Positions 34,356 through 43,823 of a stretch of 64,000 nt of DNA are shown piece by piece. The translations under genes and the position numbers were made by a program. Positions within the stretch are counted from its first letter, which is position 1, and each line of letters begins with the position of its first letter. Below the pieces are notes generated by a model. The model was not told where the DNA came from and ran no database searches. It saw only the letters and a list, made by a program, of their open reading frames with translations. Source of the stretch: Chloroflexota bacterium (GTDB taxonomy: Bacteria > Chloroflexota > Anaerolineae > Anaerolineales > UBA4823); assembly GCA_029265355.1 (NCBI GenBank), contig JAJUJL010000004.1, positions 1 through 64,000 of the forward strand. The letters are read 5' to 3'.

Positions 34356-34847
34356 ATGAAAACTACCTTGATCGTTATCGCAATCGTATCAGCCATTGGT
34401 TTGGCCGCCGCGGGCGGTTTTTGGAGTGGGATGCAGTACCAGTCGTCGCTGGCGGATCGAGCCCAGGCCAACTTCGAGAGCGCCCGCGGCCCGCTGAGCA
34501 GAATGCCTGGCGGACAGAGGCCGGAAGGGCAGTTCCAGGGCGGCGGCGCGCCGGCTGGCCTCATTACCCGCGCCGGGACGGCCGGCAGCGTGAAGGCCCT
34601 GGAAGGCAATACCCTCACCCTGAGCACCGCCCAGGACGTGACCACCGTCAAGCTCTCTAAGGATACGGTGATCCAGAAGACAGTCACCGGGAGCCTGGAG
34701 GACCTGCAGACCGGGGTGCGGGTGATGGTCGCCGGCGAACGCAATGACGATGGATCGATCGACGCCGCCCAGATCACCATCCTGCCCGGCGATGCTCTCC
34801 TGCCGGTGGTACCGGGGCAGGGAAACGCCCCCGCACCCAACCCGTAG
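34356..34847 (+). CDS. DUF5666-like membrane-anchored protein
   Basis: This 163-residue protein has an N-terminal helix (about 3-24, TLIVIAIVSAIGLAAAGGFW), a Gly/Pro-rich linker and one compact beta domain (GSVKALEGNTLTLST to IDAAQITILPGD) typical of DUF5666. It starts at ATG 34356 with GAGAGG; a GTG at 34350 is an alternative. The position between the adaptor and the ATPase suggests an accessory role in the exporter. Confidence 0.8.
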   Translation: MKTTLIVIAIVSAIGLAAAGGFWSGMQYQSSLADRAQANFESARGPLSRMPGGQRPEGQFQGGGAPAGLITRAGTAGSVKALEGNTLTLSTAQDVTTVKLSKDTVIQKTVTGSLEDLQTGVRVMVAGERNDDGSIDAAQITILPGDALLPVVPGQGNAPAPNP

Positions 34848-34950
34848 GGGCGGGTTTGCACCAGCCAGGCGCCGCCCCCCGGAGTGCACCGCGCCCAGGC
34901 CTCTCGCCTCGCTCCGGTGCAGCCCAAACCCGCCCGGCCGCCCACACCCG
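34836..34950 (+). repeat. Palindromic repeat family A, tandem pair copy 1
   Basis: The unit starts CCCAACCCGTAGGGGCGGGTTTG and contains the complementary CAAACCCGCCC near its end. It is repeated at 34952-35065 with few differences. The first 12 bp overlap the stop region of the DUF5666 gene. Confidence 0.88.
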
Positions 34951-34951
34951 G

Positions 34952-35065
34952 CCCAACCCGTAAGGGCGGGTGTGCACCAGCCAGGCGCCGCCCCCGGAGC
35001 GCACCGCGCCCAGGCCTCTCGCCTCGCTCCGGTGCAGCCCAAACCCGCCCGGCCGCCCACACCCA
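34952..35065 (+). repeat. Palindromic repeat family A, tandem pair copy 2
   Basis: Second unit; it differs from the first by a few substitutions and one missing C. It ends 33 bp before the ATPase gene, so the array lies inside the exporter operon. Confidence 0.88.
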
Positions 35066-35098
35066 GCCAGGTCAAGATAACAAAAAGGAAATCAAACC

Positions 35099-35809
35099 AT
35101 GATCGATGTTCGCGACATCACCAAAATCTACCGCCTGGGCAGCGTCGAAGTGCCCGCCCTGCGCGGCGTATCCTTCAACATCGCGCGCGGCGAAGTCGTC
35201 GCCATCATGGGCCAGTCCGGCTCTGGCAAAAGCACCCTGATGAATATCATCGGCTGCCTGGACCTGCCCACCTCCGGCGAATACTACCTGGACGGGCAGA
35301 ACGTCGCCGCCCTGGAAGAGGACCAGCTCGCCGAGGTGCGCAACCGCAAGATCGGCTTCGTGTTCCAGCAATTCAACCTGCTGCCGCGCCTCAGCGTGCA
35401 ACGCAACGCCGAGCTGCCCCTCGCCTACGACGGCAACCTCTCTCAAAGAGAGATCACCCGCCGTTCCAGCGAGATCCTCCGGGCAGTTGGGCTGGGCGAG
35501 CGCATGCACCACCGCCCCACCGAGCTTTCCGGCGGGCAGCAGCAGCGCGTCGCCATCGCCCGCGCCCTGATCAACCAGCCCGACCTGATCCTGGCGGATG
35601 AACCCACCGGCAACCTCGACTCCCACACCGGCGCTGAGATCATGAACCTGCTGCTTGGACTCAACCGCGATCAGGGCTTGACCCTGGTCATCGTCACGCA
35701 CGACCCCCATATCGCCGCCCAAACCCAACGCATCATCCGCCTGAAGGATGGGTTGATCGAAGGTGATGAGGCGGCGCCACAAACCACAACCCAGGCGGTG
35801 TCCGTATGA
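35099..35809 (+). CDS. ABC transporter ATP-binding protein (MacB/LolD-like)
   Basis: This 236-residue ATPase has Walker A GQSGSGKS, the Q-loop FVFQQFNLL, signature LSGGQQQR, Walker [13 protein letters not shown] and a switch His in VTHDPH. It is of the MacB/FtsE group that energises extracytoplasmic work rather than translocation through the membrane. Its stop overlaps the permease start by 4 bp (ATGA). Confidence 0.95.
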   Translation: MIDVRDITKIYRLGSVEVPALRGVSFNIARGEVVAIMGQSGSGKSTLMNIIGCLDLPTSGEYYLDGQNVAALEEDQLAEVRNRKIGFVFQQFNLLPRLSVQRNAELPLAYDGNLSQREITRRSSEILRAVGLGERMHHRPTELSGGQQQRVAIARALINQPDLILADEPTGNLDSHTGAEIMNLLLGLNRDQGLTLVIVTHDPHIAAQTQRIIRLKDGLIEGDEAAPQTTTQAVSV

Positions 35810-37050
35810 AACTCTATCGTTTGCTGATCGAAGCCCTCGAATCGCTCAACGCCAACAAGCTGCGCTCCATACTGACCGTGCTGGGCATCGTCATTGGCGT
35901 GGCGGCAGTCATCGCCATGCTGGGCATCGGGCGCGGCGCCCAGGCCTCCATCACCTCGCGCATCGAAAGCATGGGTACCAACCTGGTGTATGTCACGCCC
36001 GGCGCCACCTCCCAGGGCGGCGTGCAGTCCGCGGCGGGCTCCGCCGGCACCCTCACCCTGGATGACGCCGACGCCCTTGCCGAGCTGCCCAACGTCAGCG
36101 CCGTCGCCTCCGTCACCAACAGCTTCGTGCAGGTGGTCTACTCCTCTAACAACACCCGCACCCGCTTGATGGGCGTCACCCCCGGATACCAGGAAGTTGG
36201 CTCGCTGACCCTCGAAGATGGTGAATTCATCAGCGAAGCAGCGCAAAACGCCCGCTCCCTGGTGGTGGTGCTGGGCAACCAGGTGGCTCAAGACCTGTTC
36301 GGCAGCACCGCCGGCGTGGTGGGGCAGAAGGTGCGCCTGAACGGACAGCCTTACAAGGTCATCGGTGTGCTGGCTGCCAAAGGCGGCACCGGTTTCATGA
36401 ACCAGGATGACCAGGTCTTCATTCCGCTCTCCACGGCGCTCTACCGGCTGGTGGGCGGCGCTCGTTTCCGCGGCTCCAGCGTCATCAGCCAGATCACGAT
36501 CAAGGCCTCGGACGCCAAAACCGTCGACCAGGTGGTTCAAGAGGCCACGCGGTTGATGCGCGAGCGCCACGAAACCGTGGAAGGCGCCGATGACTTCACC
36601 ATCACCACCCAGCAGGATACGCTGGACGCGGCCACCCAGGTCTCGGACACGCTGACCGTCTTCCTGGGCGGCATCGCCGGCATTTCCCTGCTGGTCGGCG
36701 GCATCGGCATCATGAACATCATGCTCACCACCGTCACCGAGCGCACCCATGAGATTGGTCTGCGCAAAGCGGTCGGCGCCAAGCGGCAGGATATCCTGCT
36801 GCAGTTCCTGGTCGAATCGATGGTGCTCAGCCTATTGGGCGGGCTGATCGGGGTGGCGCTCGGCTGGGGCGCCTCGCAAATGATGGGCCAGGTGCAGATC
36901 CTGGGCAGCAGCGCCATCACACCCGTGGTGGGTGTGGACAGCATCCTGCTGGCGACGTTCTTCTCGATGGCAGTGGGCTTGTTCTTTGGGATTTACCCGG
37001 CAACGCGGGCGGCGCGTCTGCAACCGGTGGAAGCACTCAGGTATGAGTAA
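35806..37050 (+). CDS. ABC transporter permease (MacB/FtsX-like)
   Basis: This 414-residue permease has the MacB topology: one N-terminal helix (about 18-42), a large extracytoplasmic domain (about 45-280) and three C-terminal helices. Motifs include SILTVLGIVIGVAAVI at the N-terminus and GIGIMNIMLTTVTERTHEIGLRKAVGAKR near the end. With the ATPase and adaptor it forms a MacAB-like system without an outer-membrane component, consistent with a one-membrane cell. It ends at a bidirectional terminator. Confidence 0.95.
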   Translation: MKLYRLLIEALESLNANKLRSILTVLGIVIGVAAVIAMLGIGRGAQASITSRIESMGTNLVYVTPGATSQGGVQSAAGSAGTLTLDDADALAELPNVSAVASVTNSFVQVVYSSNNTRTRLMGVTPGYQEVGSLTLEDGEFISEAAQNARSLVVVLGNQVAQDLFGSTAGVVGQKVRLNGQPYKVIGVLAAKGGTGFMNQDDQVFIPLSTALYRLVGGARFRGSSVISQITIKASDAKTVDQVVQEATRLMRERHETVEGADDFTITTQQDTLDAATQVSDTLTVFLGGIAGISLLVGGIGIMNIMLTTVTERTHEIGLRKAVGAKRQDILLQFLVESMVLSLLGGLIGVALGWGASQMMGQVQILGSSAITPVVGVDSILLATFFSMAVGLFFGIYPATRAARLQPVEALRYE

Positions 37051-37055
37051 TTAAA

Positions 37056-37094
37056 AGCAGAGAAGCAGGATAAACAGCATCCCGCTTCTCTGCT
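37056..37094. terminator. Bidirectional terminator between the exporter and the lipoprotein
   Basis: A 16-bp stem (37056-37071 with 37079-37094) has one mismatch and a 7-nt loop. The arms are AGCAGAGAAGC and GCTTCTCTGCT. It separates the convergent permease and lipoprotein genes. Confidence 0.8.
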
Positions 37095-37097
37095 CGT

Positions 37098-39323
37098 TCA
37101 TTTCGTCTGCGCTGGCTTGGGTGGAACCGGAAAATCAAAATGCGGGTACACGTACAGCCCGCTCACCGTACCGCTGCAACTGTAGCCAACGAATTCAAAA
37201 GTGGGCGGCAGGTCCACGCTGGAGGTGCCCTTTACCGTCAATACATCCCACCACAATGGAATGTTCGGATTTGGACTCAGGCTGAAGCTTACGTTTACAA
37301 CCACCTGCCCAAAGACTGGATTCCCTTTGGCGTCATTCACCTCCTTCACCACATCGTTCGACTCGAAACTGGCCTTAAGCACCCCCTTCTCGATCGCCCC
37401 GCTGCCGCTGGCACCAATGGTATGCTCTGAGACGTACCCAATCCAATTCGGGTCATCCACTGCGCTGTTGTAGCCGATGGTCACCTTATCTTTATTGATC
37501 CTCATCCGGTATGGCGCTGTGCCCCAATCGGACTCTTGTGCGCATTTCTGGTCGCTCTGCGCATCGAATTCCACATCAATGGTGTAGGCAGATTCCTCGC
37601 TTTCTGTGATCTTAATCTGGAACTCCATACCTTCCGTGCTCGTCGGGTTGATTAGTAGAAAATAGGCTGCATCGCCGGGAGCCAATGGCATAGTCGCCGT
37701 TAATTTCGGATACATCCGGTAATACGCCGGTGGAGAGCGCTGGTCCCCAGGAGAATAGAATACGTACACCAGGCCTTCGTTCTCATTCAGCCACTCCAAT
37801 TTATAGAATCGGGCTGTATTCGTCTTGATGCCGTAAAATCCTGAGGCGTGCGCCAGCACCTCTGCATTGATCTCCGCTTCTTTATCGATCACTGCCCGGT
37901 CGTTGGTCGGATCCTCCCACACCGAATTGGGCACCGGCAGCCCGCTGCTCGAATTGAAGATCATGTACTGTGCAAACTCCCGGTACATCTCCCCCCAGGT
38001 TTGCCCCAACCGCTCTTGCAGCATTTTTTCCAACTGCGCCATCACACTGTCGCCGTCGATCGAAGCCCGCCACAATTCGAAAAAGCTCGGGTAGATAAAA
38101 TCCTGGTTCAGCAAAAAGTCCACCAGGAACGCGTTGGCATAGGCGTGCTTACCGCCCTCCTGCATATCCTGCTGCAGGTAATCCAGCCGGATGGGCTTTC
38201 CCATTTTATTCGTCCGGCTCCATTTTGAATTTTCCCAGGCAACCTTATCGGCGGCGTAATCCGCCGTGGCTTCCATCCACCACGCCTGGCTCAAATAATC
38301 CCCACTCGAAAGCTCCCGGGACTGCACCAGGTGAAAAAGCTCGTGGGCTGCTGCATGCCGCATCGCATCCATATCATGCCAATCGTCGGTGGGTAGCAGG
38401 ATCAGCCCTGTCAGCGTGTCGTACTGTGGGTCATCGCTCCAGTTGGGCAGCGGCGCCACGACCACCGAAATCTTCTCAGCTGGCAGGTTGAAACCTGCTG
38501 CTGCGTAAGCCGTGTAAGCCTGCTCCAGCGCATCCGCCTCGGCGCGGATATAATCCGGGTGCTGCCCCACAATGCAATACGAGTAGGACCCGGAATCCAT
38601 ATTGCCGGTCTGCTTGATCACTTCATCGTAACTGTACCAGATCGTAAAGTGCGGCGTAGGGCAGCCAACAATGTATTTAACAAAGTAAAATAACCCCAAT
38701 AGAGAAAGATGATCGGTCTGGAAGGAGACTGTCTGCGCGCCTTCATCCACCGTCACCGGCAGCATCATCCAGCGCCCGGTTGCTTCATCCCACAACGCCC
38801 CCGTGATCTGGTTTTCAACCGGAAACTCCGGGTTAAGCCGGGATGCATCATAGCGCGCCGTTAGTGTCAGCGGCTGCGCCAATTCGTGATGCTCGCCCAG
38901 GGTCACCTGGTACAACGCCAGGGCTTCAAAACCTTCGAAGGGCGCTGCATTGGAAACTTTTGCGACCGCCAGCGGTGGCAGCTCGCCATCCACCACGCCG
39001 GCTGGCACCGTGATCTGCACCCCTTCCGCTGCCCGGATTACATTCTCGACACCGGCCGCCAGCGAAGACTCCACTACCGGCTCTAGCTGCGGCAGCCAGA
39101 CAGGCTGAGACGCTGGCTCCACCGCTGGCGTACCGCCGGTCAGAAGCGCATCTTGCTCCCCCGACACCATAGCTTCATCTACCACATCCACCGGCGCGGC
39201 CGGTTCTCCACCAGGCGCAGCCGTTTCTCCCGCGAGGGGTGCGCCCTGCTCAGACGCGATCAGGGCTGCTTTACAACCACATGACGCCAGAGCAACCATT
39301 AAAATCAGAAAAAAAAATGACAT
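37098..39323 (-). CDS. HExxH zinc-metallopeptidase-like lipoprotein
   Basis: This 741-residue protein has a lipobox LASC (Cys15), an acidic Ala/Pro-rich linker, then a gluzincin-like core: HAAAHELFHLVQ (HExxH) and the downstream WWMEATADYAAD. The C-terminus is beta-rich. It is probably an exported, membrane-anchored protease. The start is doubtful: ATG 39323 has no ribosome binding site, while ATG 39336 has GGGAGGG 5 bp upstream but is out of frame. Dropping one base from the 9-base homopolymer 39309-39317 joins them and gives the normal signal start MRRLNVIFFLILMVAL. Confidence 0.85.
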   Translation of the reverse strand: MSFFFLILMVALASCGCKAALIASEQGAPLAGETAAPGGEPAAPVDVVDEAMVSGEQDALLTGGTPAVEPASQPVWLPQLEPVVESSLAAGVENVIRAAEGVQITVPAGVVDGELPPLAVAKVSNAAPFEGFEALALYQVTLGEHHELAQPLTLTARYDASRLNPEFPVENQITGALWDEATGRWMMLPVTVDEGAQTVSFQTDHLSLLGLFYFVKYIVGCPTPHFTIWYSYDEVIKQTGNMDSGSYSYCIVGQHPDYIRAEADALEQAYTAYAAAGFNLPAEKISVVVAPLPNWSDDPQYDTLTGLILLPTDDWHDMDAMRHAAAHELFHLVQSRELSSGDYLSQAWWMEATADYAADKVAWENSKWSRTNKMGKPIRLDYLQQDMQEGGKHAYANAFLVDFLLNQDFIYPSFFELWRASIDGDSVMAQLEKMLQERLGQTWGEMYREFAQYMIFNSSSGLPVPNSVWEDPTNDRAVIDKEAEINAEVLAHASGFYGIKTNTARFYKLEWLNENEGLVYVFYSPGDQRSPPAYYRMYPKLTATMPLAPGDAAYFLLINPTSTEGMEFQIKITESEESAYTIDVEFDAQSDQKCAQESDWGTAPYRMRINKDKVTIGYNSAVDDPNWIGYVSEHTIGASGSGAIEKGVLKASFESNDVVKEVNDAKGNPVFGQVVVNVSFSLSPNPNIPLWWDVLTVKGTSSVDLPPTFEFVGYSCSGTVSGLYVYPHFDFPVPPKPAQTK

Positions 39324-39551
39324 TTAACCGTCGCATACAATCCCTCCCGAAAAACGTCATCCTGGACTCCGAACTTAAAGTTTTAGCCTTGTGTGGAATA
39401 AATCACAGCCCTCAATAGTATATGACAATCACCTTGTTTTAGAATTTACGGTTCTGTAATGTCCCTCCCTTCAGCTCTGGGAGATGCAGCCGCCTGAAAA
39501 GCGGAGGCCAGGAGCCGATTCTCAGTTCAATCCGTGATCAAAACCCAGGTG

Positions 39552-40100
39552 TTAGCCCTCCAACTCCCCAATCAATACCCCCAGCGCCCGGTCGGCCTCC
39601 GCGAACTCCTCCGCCCTCCCCGGTTCAAAATTTCTTGCCAGGCTCTCCTGCCATTCTCTAATCGCAGACAACAAAAACTCCCGCTTCCCCTCCAGCTCAT
39701 CCGGAAAAATCCGCCCCGCAAGCCCTCCTCCTCGCGCCTCACCCACCGCCACCGGCGACTCGCTGCACTTTACCAACGCTTCTTGCGCCGCTGCCTGCAC
39801 ATCCAGGGCTGCGTCCCCTGCCAACCGCCTGAGCGCATCCAATCCCTCCTGCGGCAGATTACCCATCTCCCCCAGGTGATAAGCCGCCGCCTTCCGCACA
39901 CTCACATTCGTATCCGTCGCCAACCGCGCCAATTCCGGAATCGCCTCCTCCCCCACCAATGTGCACAGACTTGAAATCGCCGCCACCCGGATAAAAGGAT
40001 TCGAATCAGCCCGGCAGATCCCCCGGATCGCGTTCAAAGCCGCCATCAGCGCCAACCGGCGGATTCGTCCGTTGGAATCCCTCAGCATCGGGCGCAGCAA
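39552..40100 (-). CDS. HEAT-repeat protein, C-terminal part (frameshifted from 40082-40933)
   Basis: This frame continues the HEAT-repeat pattern of the upstream ORF (LRRLALMAALNAI and AAISSLCTLVGEEAI) and has a 14-residue acidic tail. The only start in frame is TTG at 40100, with no ribosome binding site. The joined protein would read VVTRYAG then LLRPMLRDSNGRIRR without gap. This is best read as the second half of one gene broken by a 1-bp frameshift. Confidence 0.8.
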   Translation of the reverse strand: MLRPMLRDSNGRIRRLALMAALNAIRGICRADSNPFIRVAAISSLCTLVGEEAIPELARLATDTNVSVRKAAAYHLGEMGNLPQEGLDALRRLAGDAALDVQAAAQEALVKCSESPVAVGEARGGGLAGRIFPDELEGKREFLLSAIREWQESLARNFEPGRAEEFAEADRALGVLIGELEG

Positions 40101-40933
40101 AGCGGCGCCCCAGCATAGCGAGTAACCACCATCAGCCGGATCAGGCTCTCTCGAATGCTCTCGCCCGGATCCGCCAGCATGTGCGCCAGCAGCGGCACCG
40201 CCTCCACCGCGTTCATTTCGATCAAAGCCTGCACCGCCCGGCTACGCATGCCCACTTGATTCTGAGCCAGTTCGATCAGCAGGGGGATCGCTTGCCTCAC
40301 TTTCAGCACGCCCAGTGCATAGATCAGGTTCCCCAGCAGCGCGCCTATCACTAAGGCTCCTGGTTGCGCCAGTTCTTGCAGCAGCGCCAGCAGCCGCTCG
40401 CTGGCCTGGCTGTAGCGCAGCACCCCCATTGCCCGGGCAGCTTCGGATTGTAGCTGCGGATGCTCGCTCTCCAGGAAACCCACCAATTGCTCCGCAATTT
40501 CCGGGGGTCCGAGCCTTGCCAGAGCCCGTATCGCTGCGCTCGCCAACTGGGCGTTTCCATCTTTCAAAAATGGCAGGATCTGCTCCCGCGCCTGCTCCAC
40601 GCCCAACTTTCCCAGCGAACTGATCGCCGCAGCGCACACCTTATCGCTCGTATCGTCGATGGCAGCCAACAGGCTCTCAATCACATCCGTGCCAAGATTC
40701 TCAATCTTCAGATGGCCCAACCCATATGCTGCTTCAACTCGCACCATCGCCGCCGGATCATTCAAAGCCTTCAGCAGCACCTGCGTGCCAGCCTGCAGTT
40801 CCCCCAGCCGCTTGATCGCCTTCCCCTTCACCGCTGGATTTTTCGAGCGCGCCGCGCTCAGGTTTCGATCGATCTCCTGCTCTCGTTCGACCAGTTTCTC
40901 ATTCGCAGCTTCTACCGCATCATCCTCGCCCAC
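40082..40933 (-). CDS. HEAT-repeat protein, N-terminal part
   Basis: This 283-residue frame starts at GTG 40933 with AGGAGG 10 bp upstream; an in-frame ATG at 40966 has none. Seven or more HEAT-like repeats are seen (for example VRVEAAYGLGHL, CAAAISSLGKLG and SRAVQALIEMNAVEAVPLL). HEAT repeats form solenoids for protein binding. It stops soon after 40100, where the next frame takes over. One extra G in the GGGG run near 40112 would restore a single protein of about 460 residues. Confidence 0.82.
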   Translation of the reverse strand: MGEDDAVEAANEKLVEREQEIDRNLSAARSKNPAVKGKAIKRLGELQAGTQVLLKALNDPAAMVRVEAAYGLGHLKIENLGTDVIESLLAAIDDTSDKVCAAAISSLGKLGVEQAREQILPFLKDGNAQLASAAIRALARLGPPEIAEQLVGFLESEHPQLQSEAARAMGVLRYSQASERLLALLQELAQPGALVIGALLGNLIYALGVLKVRQAIPLLIELAQNQVGMRSRAVQALIEMNAVEAVPLLAHMLADPGESIRESLIRLMVVTRYAGAPLCCARC

Positions 40934-41066
40934 CGTAAATCTTCCTCCTCGCTCGAAAAAAAACAACCCAGCCTCACATCCAGGCTGGGCGCTTGTCGGG
41001 TAATCCCAAACACCAAAGCATCCCCAAACCGCTGAGGCAAAAATTACAAACCCATCAATCTTTACC

Positions 41067-42464
41067 TCACCCCTCAGCGCGCTCGTGCAGCCCCGGATAA
41101 AACACTCGCTTCAACCCTGCCTCCACCAGCTTCTCCATCAGCATCCCGGCCGGCTTGCTCTCCCCGTGCACCAGGTACACCGCCTTCGCCGTGCCGCGCA
41201 CTCCCCGTGCATACTCCACCAGCAAATCCTGCCCGGCGTGCGCCGAGAGCCCGCCGATGGTTGCCACCTCGCAGCGCCGCTCGTACACCTCTCCGAAAAT
41301 CTTGACCCGCTCCTCCCGGTCTGCCAGCCGGCGTCCCAGCGTGTGCGGCGCCTGCCATGAGACGATCAAAACCGTGTTGCGCGGGTTTTCGATGTTGTTC
41401 TTCAAATGGTGCAGAATGCGCCCCGTCTCTGCCATGCCCGAAGCCGAGATGATGATCATCGGCTCCTGCCGCTCGTTCAGTGCCTTCGAATCCTCCACCG
41501 AGCGCACATAGCGCAGCAAGTCAAAGCCCAGCGCCGAGCGCCTGCCGTTGTCCTCCATGAACTGCCGCGTCTCCTGATCGAATATTTCCGGGTGATGAGA
41601 GAAGATCTCCGACACGTTGACCGCCAGCGGGCTATCCACATAGACCGGGATACGCGGCAGCTCGCCGGCGGTGATCATGCGGTTCAGGGAGTAGACCAGC
41701 TCCTGCGTGCGACCGACCGCGAAGGCTGGTACGATGACCTTGCCGCCGCGCTGCCACGTCCGCGAGACGACCTGGCGCAGCTCTTCATAGGCCGCCTCCG
41801 GATCGCGATGCGGCTTATCGCCATAAGTGCACTCCATGATCAACAGATCAGCTTCCGTTGGCAGTACCGGATCACGCAACAGCGGCAGTCGGCGCCGCCC
41901 GATATCGCCGGAATACCACACCTTCACCGTCTTTCCCCTCTCTTCGATCTCCAGCGAGACCGCCGCCGAGCCCAGGATGTGTCCCGCCTCCACCAGCCGC
42001 GCCCGCACACCCGGAATCGGCTCGAACACCTCCTCGTAACCCTTATCGCGGTAGTACTGCGCCACCCGCGCTGCATCCTCGGCGGTGTACAACGGCTCTG
42101 CCGGGGGCTCGCCGCGCCGGTCGCGCTTCTTGTTCAGATACATCACGTCTTGCTCCTGGATGTGCGCCGAATCCAGCAGCATCAGGTTCGACAGGTGCGC
42201 CGTCGCGTCGGTGGCGTAGATTGGCCCGCGGTAGCCGCGCTTCACCAGGTTCGGCAGGTTCCCAATATGATCGATGTGGGCGTGCGAAATGATCACCGCG
42301 TCCAGCTTGCGCACATCGAACGGAAAATTGCGGTTGCGGTCGTAGGACTCCTGGCGCCTGCCCTGGTATAAACCGCAATCCAGCAGCAGTCGCTTGCCGT
42401 TTACCTCGATCAGATGCTGCGACCCCGTTACCGTTTGCGCCGCGCCGTGAAATGTAATCCGCAT
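41067..42464 (-). CDS. Beta-CASP metallo-beta-lactamase RNase
   Basis: This 465-residue protein is of the CPSF73/Int11-like beta-CASP class: metallo-beta-lactamase motif HAHIDH, later GHILGSAA, and the beta-CASP elements DSPLAVNVSEIF, SASGMAETGR and TIGGLSAHAGQ. It is likely a cytoplasmic endo- or exo-RNase. GGGAGGAATC directly precedes the ATG. No partner gene is adjacent. Confidence 0.93.
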   Translation of the reverse strand: MRITFHGAAQTVTGSQHLIEVNGKRLLLDCGLYQGRRQESYDRNRNFPFDVRKLDAVIISHAHIDHIGNLPNLVKRGYRGPIYATDATAHLSNLMLLDSAHIQEQDVMYLNKKRDRRGEPPAEPLYTAEDAARVAQYYRDKGYEEVFEPIPGVRARLVEAGHILGSAAVSLEIEERGKTVKVWYSGDIGRRRLPLLRDPVLPTEADLLIMECTYGDKPHRDPEAAYEELRQVVSRTWQRGGKVIVPAFAVGRTQELVYSLNRMITAGELPRIPVYVDSPLAVNVSEIFSHHPEIFDQETRQFMEDNGRRSALGFDLLRYVRSVEDSKALNERQEPMIIISASGMAETGRILHHLKNNIENPRNTVLIVSWQAPHTLGRRLADREERVKIFGEVYERRCEVATIGGLSAHAGQDLLVEYARGVRGTAKAVYLVHGESKPAGMLMEKLVEAGLKRVFYPGLHERAEG

Positions 42465-42569
42465 GATTCCTCCCAGGTATCAAGGTTTCTCACGAATCTT
42501 CGGACAGGCTCTAGATCTTCGTGATCCTGGCCTTCCCCCTGCAAGTCTCTTATGTTTCGCTTCTCTGTT

Positions 42570-43706
42570 CTACCCTGCCTGCAACGCCCTCAGCATCTCA
42601 TGCGCGAAGTGCTCGAACCGCCAGGGTGAATCATGCAGCGCCTTGCGCATGCCATCCAGGTCTTGCGGCGCCTGGCCTGCCACCGTGTACATCAGGTCTC
42701 GCGGCAGCACCACATCCGACGGCACCCCCATCTTCTGCGCCGTCGTCTTGCGCCACTCCCGCAACGCATCCAGGCGCAGTAGATAACCATCATCTGGTCG
42801 CTCATTTTGCGGCGGGTGGATCGGAGCGCTCTTCAGCCCGCGCTGCACCGCCAGTAGCAGCCCGCGCCCGTGGTGCGCCACCTGCCGTTCAGTCATTCCC
42901 GTCAACTTGCGCAGCTCCCACTCATCCTGCGGGCAGGCCTGGGCGATCTCCAGGAGCGTTTTGTCACCCAGCACTTTGAATAATGGCCGATCCAAAGCTC
43001 TTGCCACCTCATCCCGATAGCGACACAGCGCTTGCAGCACGGCCGCTTTCTGCGGCGTCAAATCCTGCGCGCCGTTGATCCGCCAGGGGTCGTCTCCGCG
43101 ATTTTCGCCATTTTGCCGATTATTGAGCTGCGGCATGCGCCGAAAATCCTCTTGCGCCAGTTCCCACAAGCCGCGCTGTTTCAACTGCGCTGCCAGGCGG
43201 TCCCGCAGTGGGATCAGGTAATGCGTGTCCAGCCGGGCATAGTTCAGCAGGTGTTCAGGCAGCGGGCGCTGCCCCCAATTGGCGCGCTGGTAGCGTTTAT
43301 CCAGCGTCACCCCAAACTCCTCCTCCAGCAGCGAGCCCAGCCCCACGGCCTCCCTTCCCGCCATCCTGGCAGACAGCATCGTATCGAACAGATTCTCGAA
43401 CTCGAAACCAAAATCCCGCTTCAGGCAAATCAGGTCGTACTCCGCAGCGTGGAAGACCTTCTCGATGCGCGGCTGGGCAAAAACCTCCGCTAAGGGTGAA
43501 AGATCATCCAGAGCCAGCGGGTCCACCAGGTAATCGGCTTTTGTATCCGAGAACTGAATCAGGCACACCCGTTCGCGGTAAGCGTACAGGCTGTTAGATT
43601 CGGTATCCACGGCCACGGTGGGCTGAGTCAACAGCTCCCGGGCCAGGTTCTTGAGCGCACTTTGACGCACAATCAGGACAGGTGAAGAAAGTGTAAGGGT
43701 GGGCAT
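42570..43706 (-). CDS. rnd: Ribonuclease D-like protein with HRDC domain
   Basis: This 378-residue protein has a DEDD 3'-5' exonuclease domain (VAVDTESNSLY for Asp-Glu, HAAEYDLICL, and LNYARLDTHYLIPL for the last Asp with Tyr) followed by HRDC helical domains (residues 205-285 and a further part). RNase D matures tRNA 3' ends. The start at ATG 43706 avoids a 7-residue extension to 43727. Confidence 0.92.
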   Translation of the reverse strand: MPTLTLSSPVLIVRQSALKNLARELLTQPTVAVDTESNSLYAYRERVCLIQFSDTKADYLVDPLALDDLSPLAEVFAQPRIEKVFHAAEYDLICLKRDFGFEFENLFDTMLSARMAGREAVGLGSLLEEEFGVTLDKRYQRANWGQRPLPEHLLNYARLDTHYLIPLRDRLAAQLKQRGLWELAQEDFRRMPQLNNRQNGENRGDDPWRINGAQDLTPQKAAVLQALCRYRDEVARALDRPLFKVLGDKTLLEIAQACPQDEWELRKLTGMTERQVAHHGRGLLLAVQRGLKSAPIHPPQNERPDDGYLLRLDALREWRKTTAQKMGVPSDVVLPRDLMYTVAGQAPQDLDGMRKALHDSPWRFEHFAHEMLRALQAG

Positions 43707-43823
43707 ACAAGCTACATTATAGCCCATCTCCCCCTTGCCGGGCTTTCATTGCAGGATATCTCTTAGCGAGCGAGAGGCTATGCGCAGCCTGTCACCTGCC
43801 AGGCTCAGGGTTTGAGGGCAATC

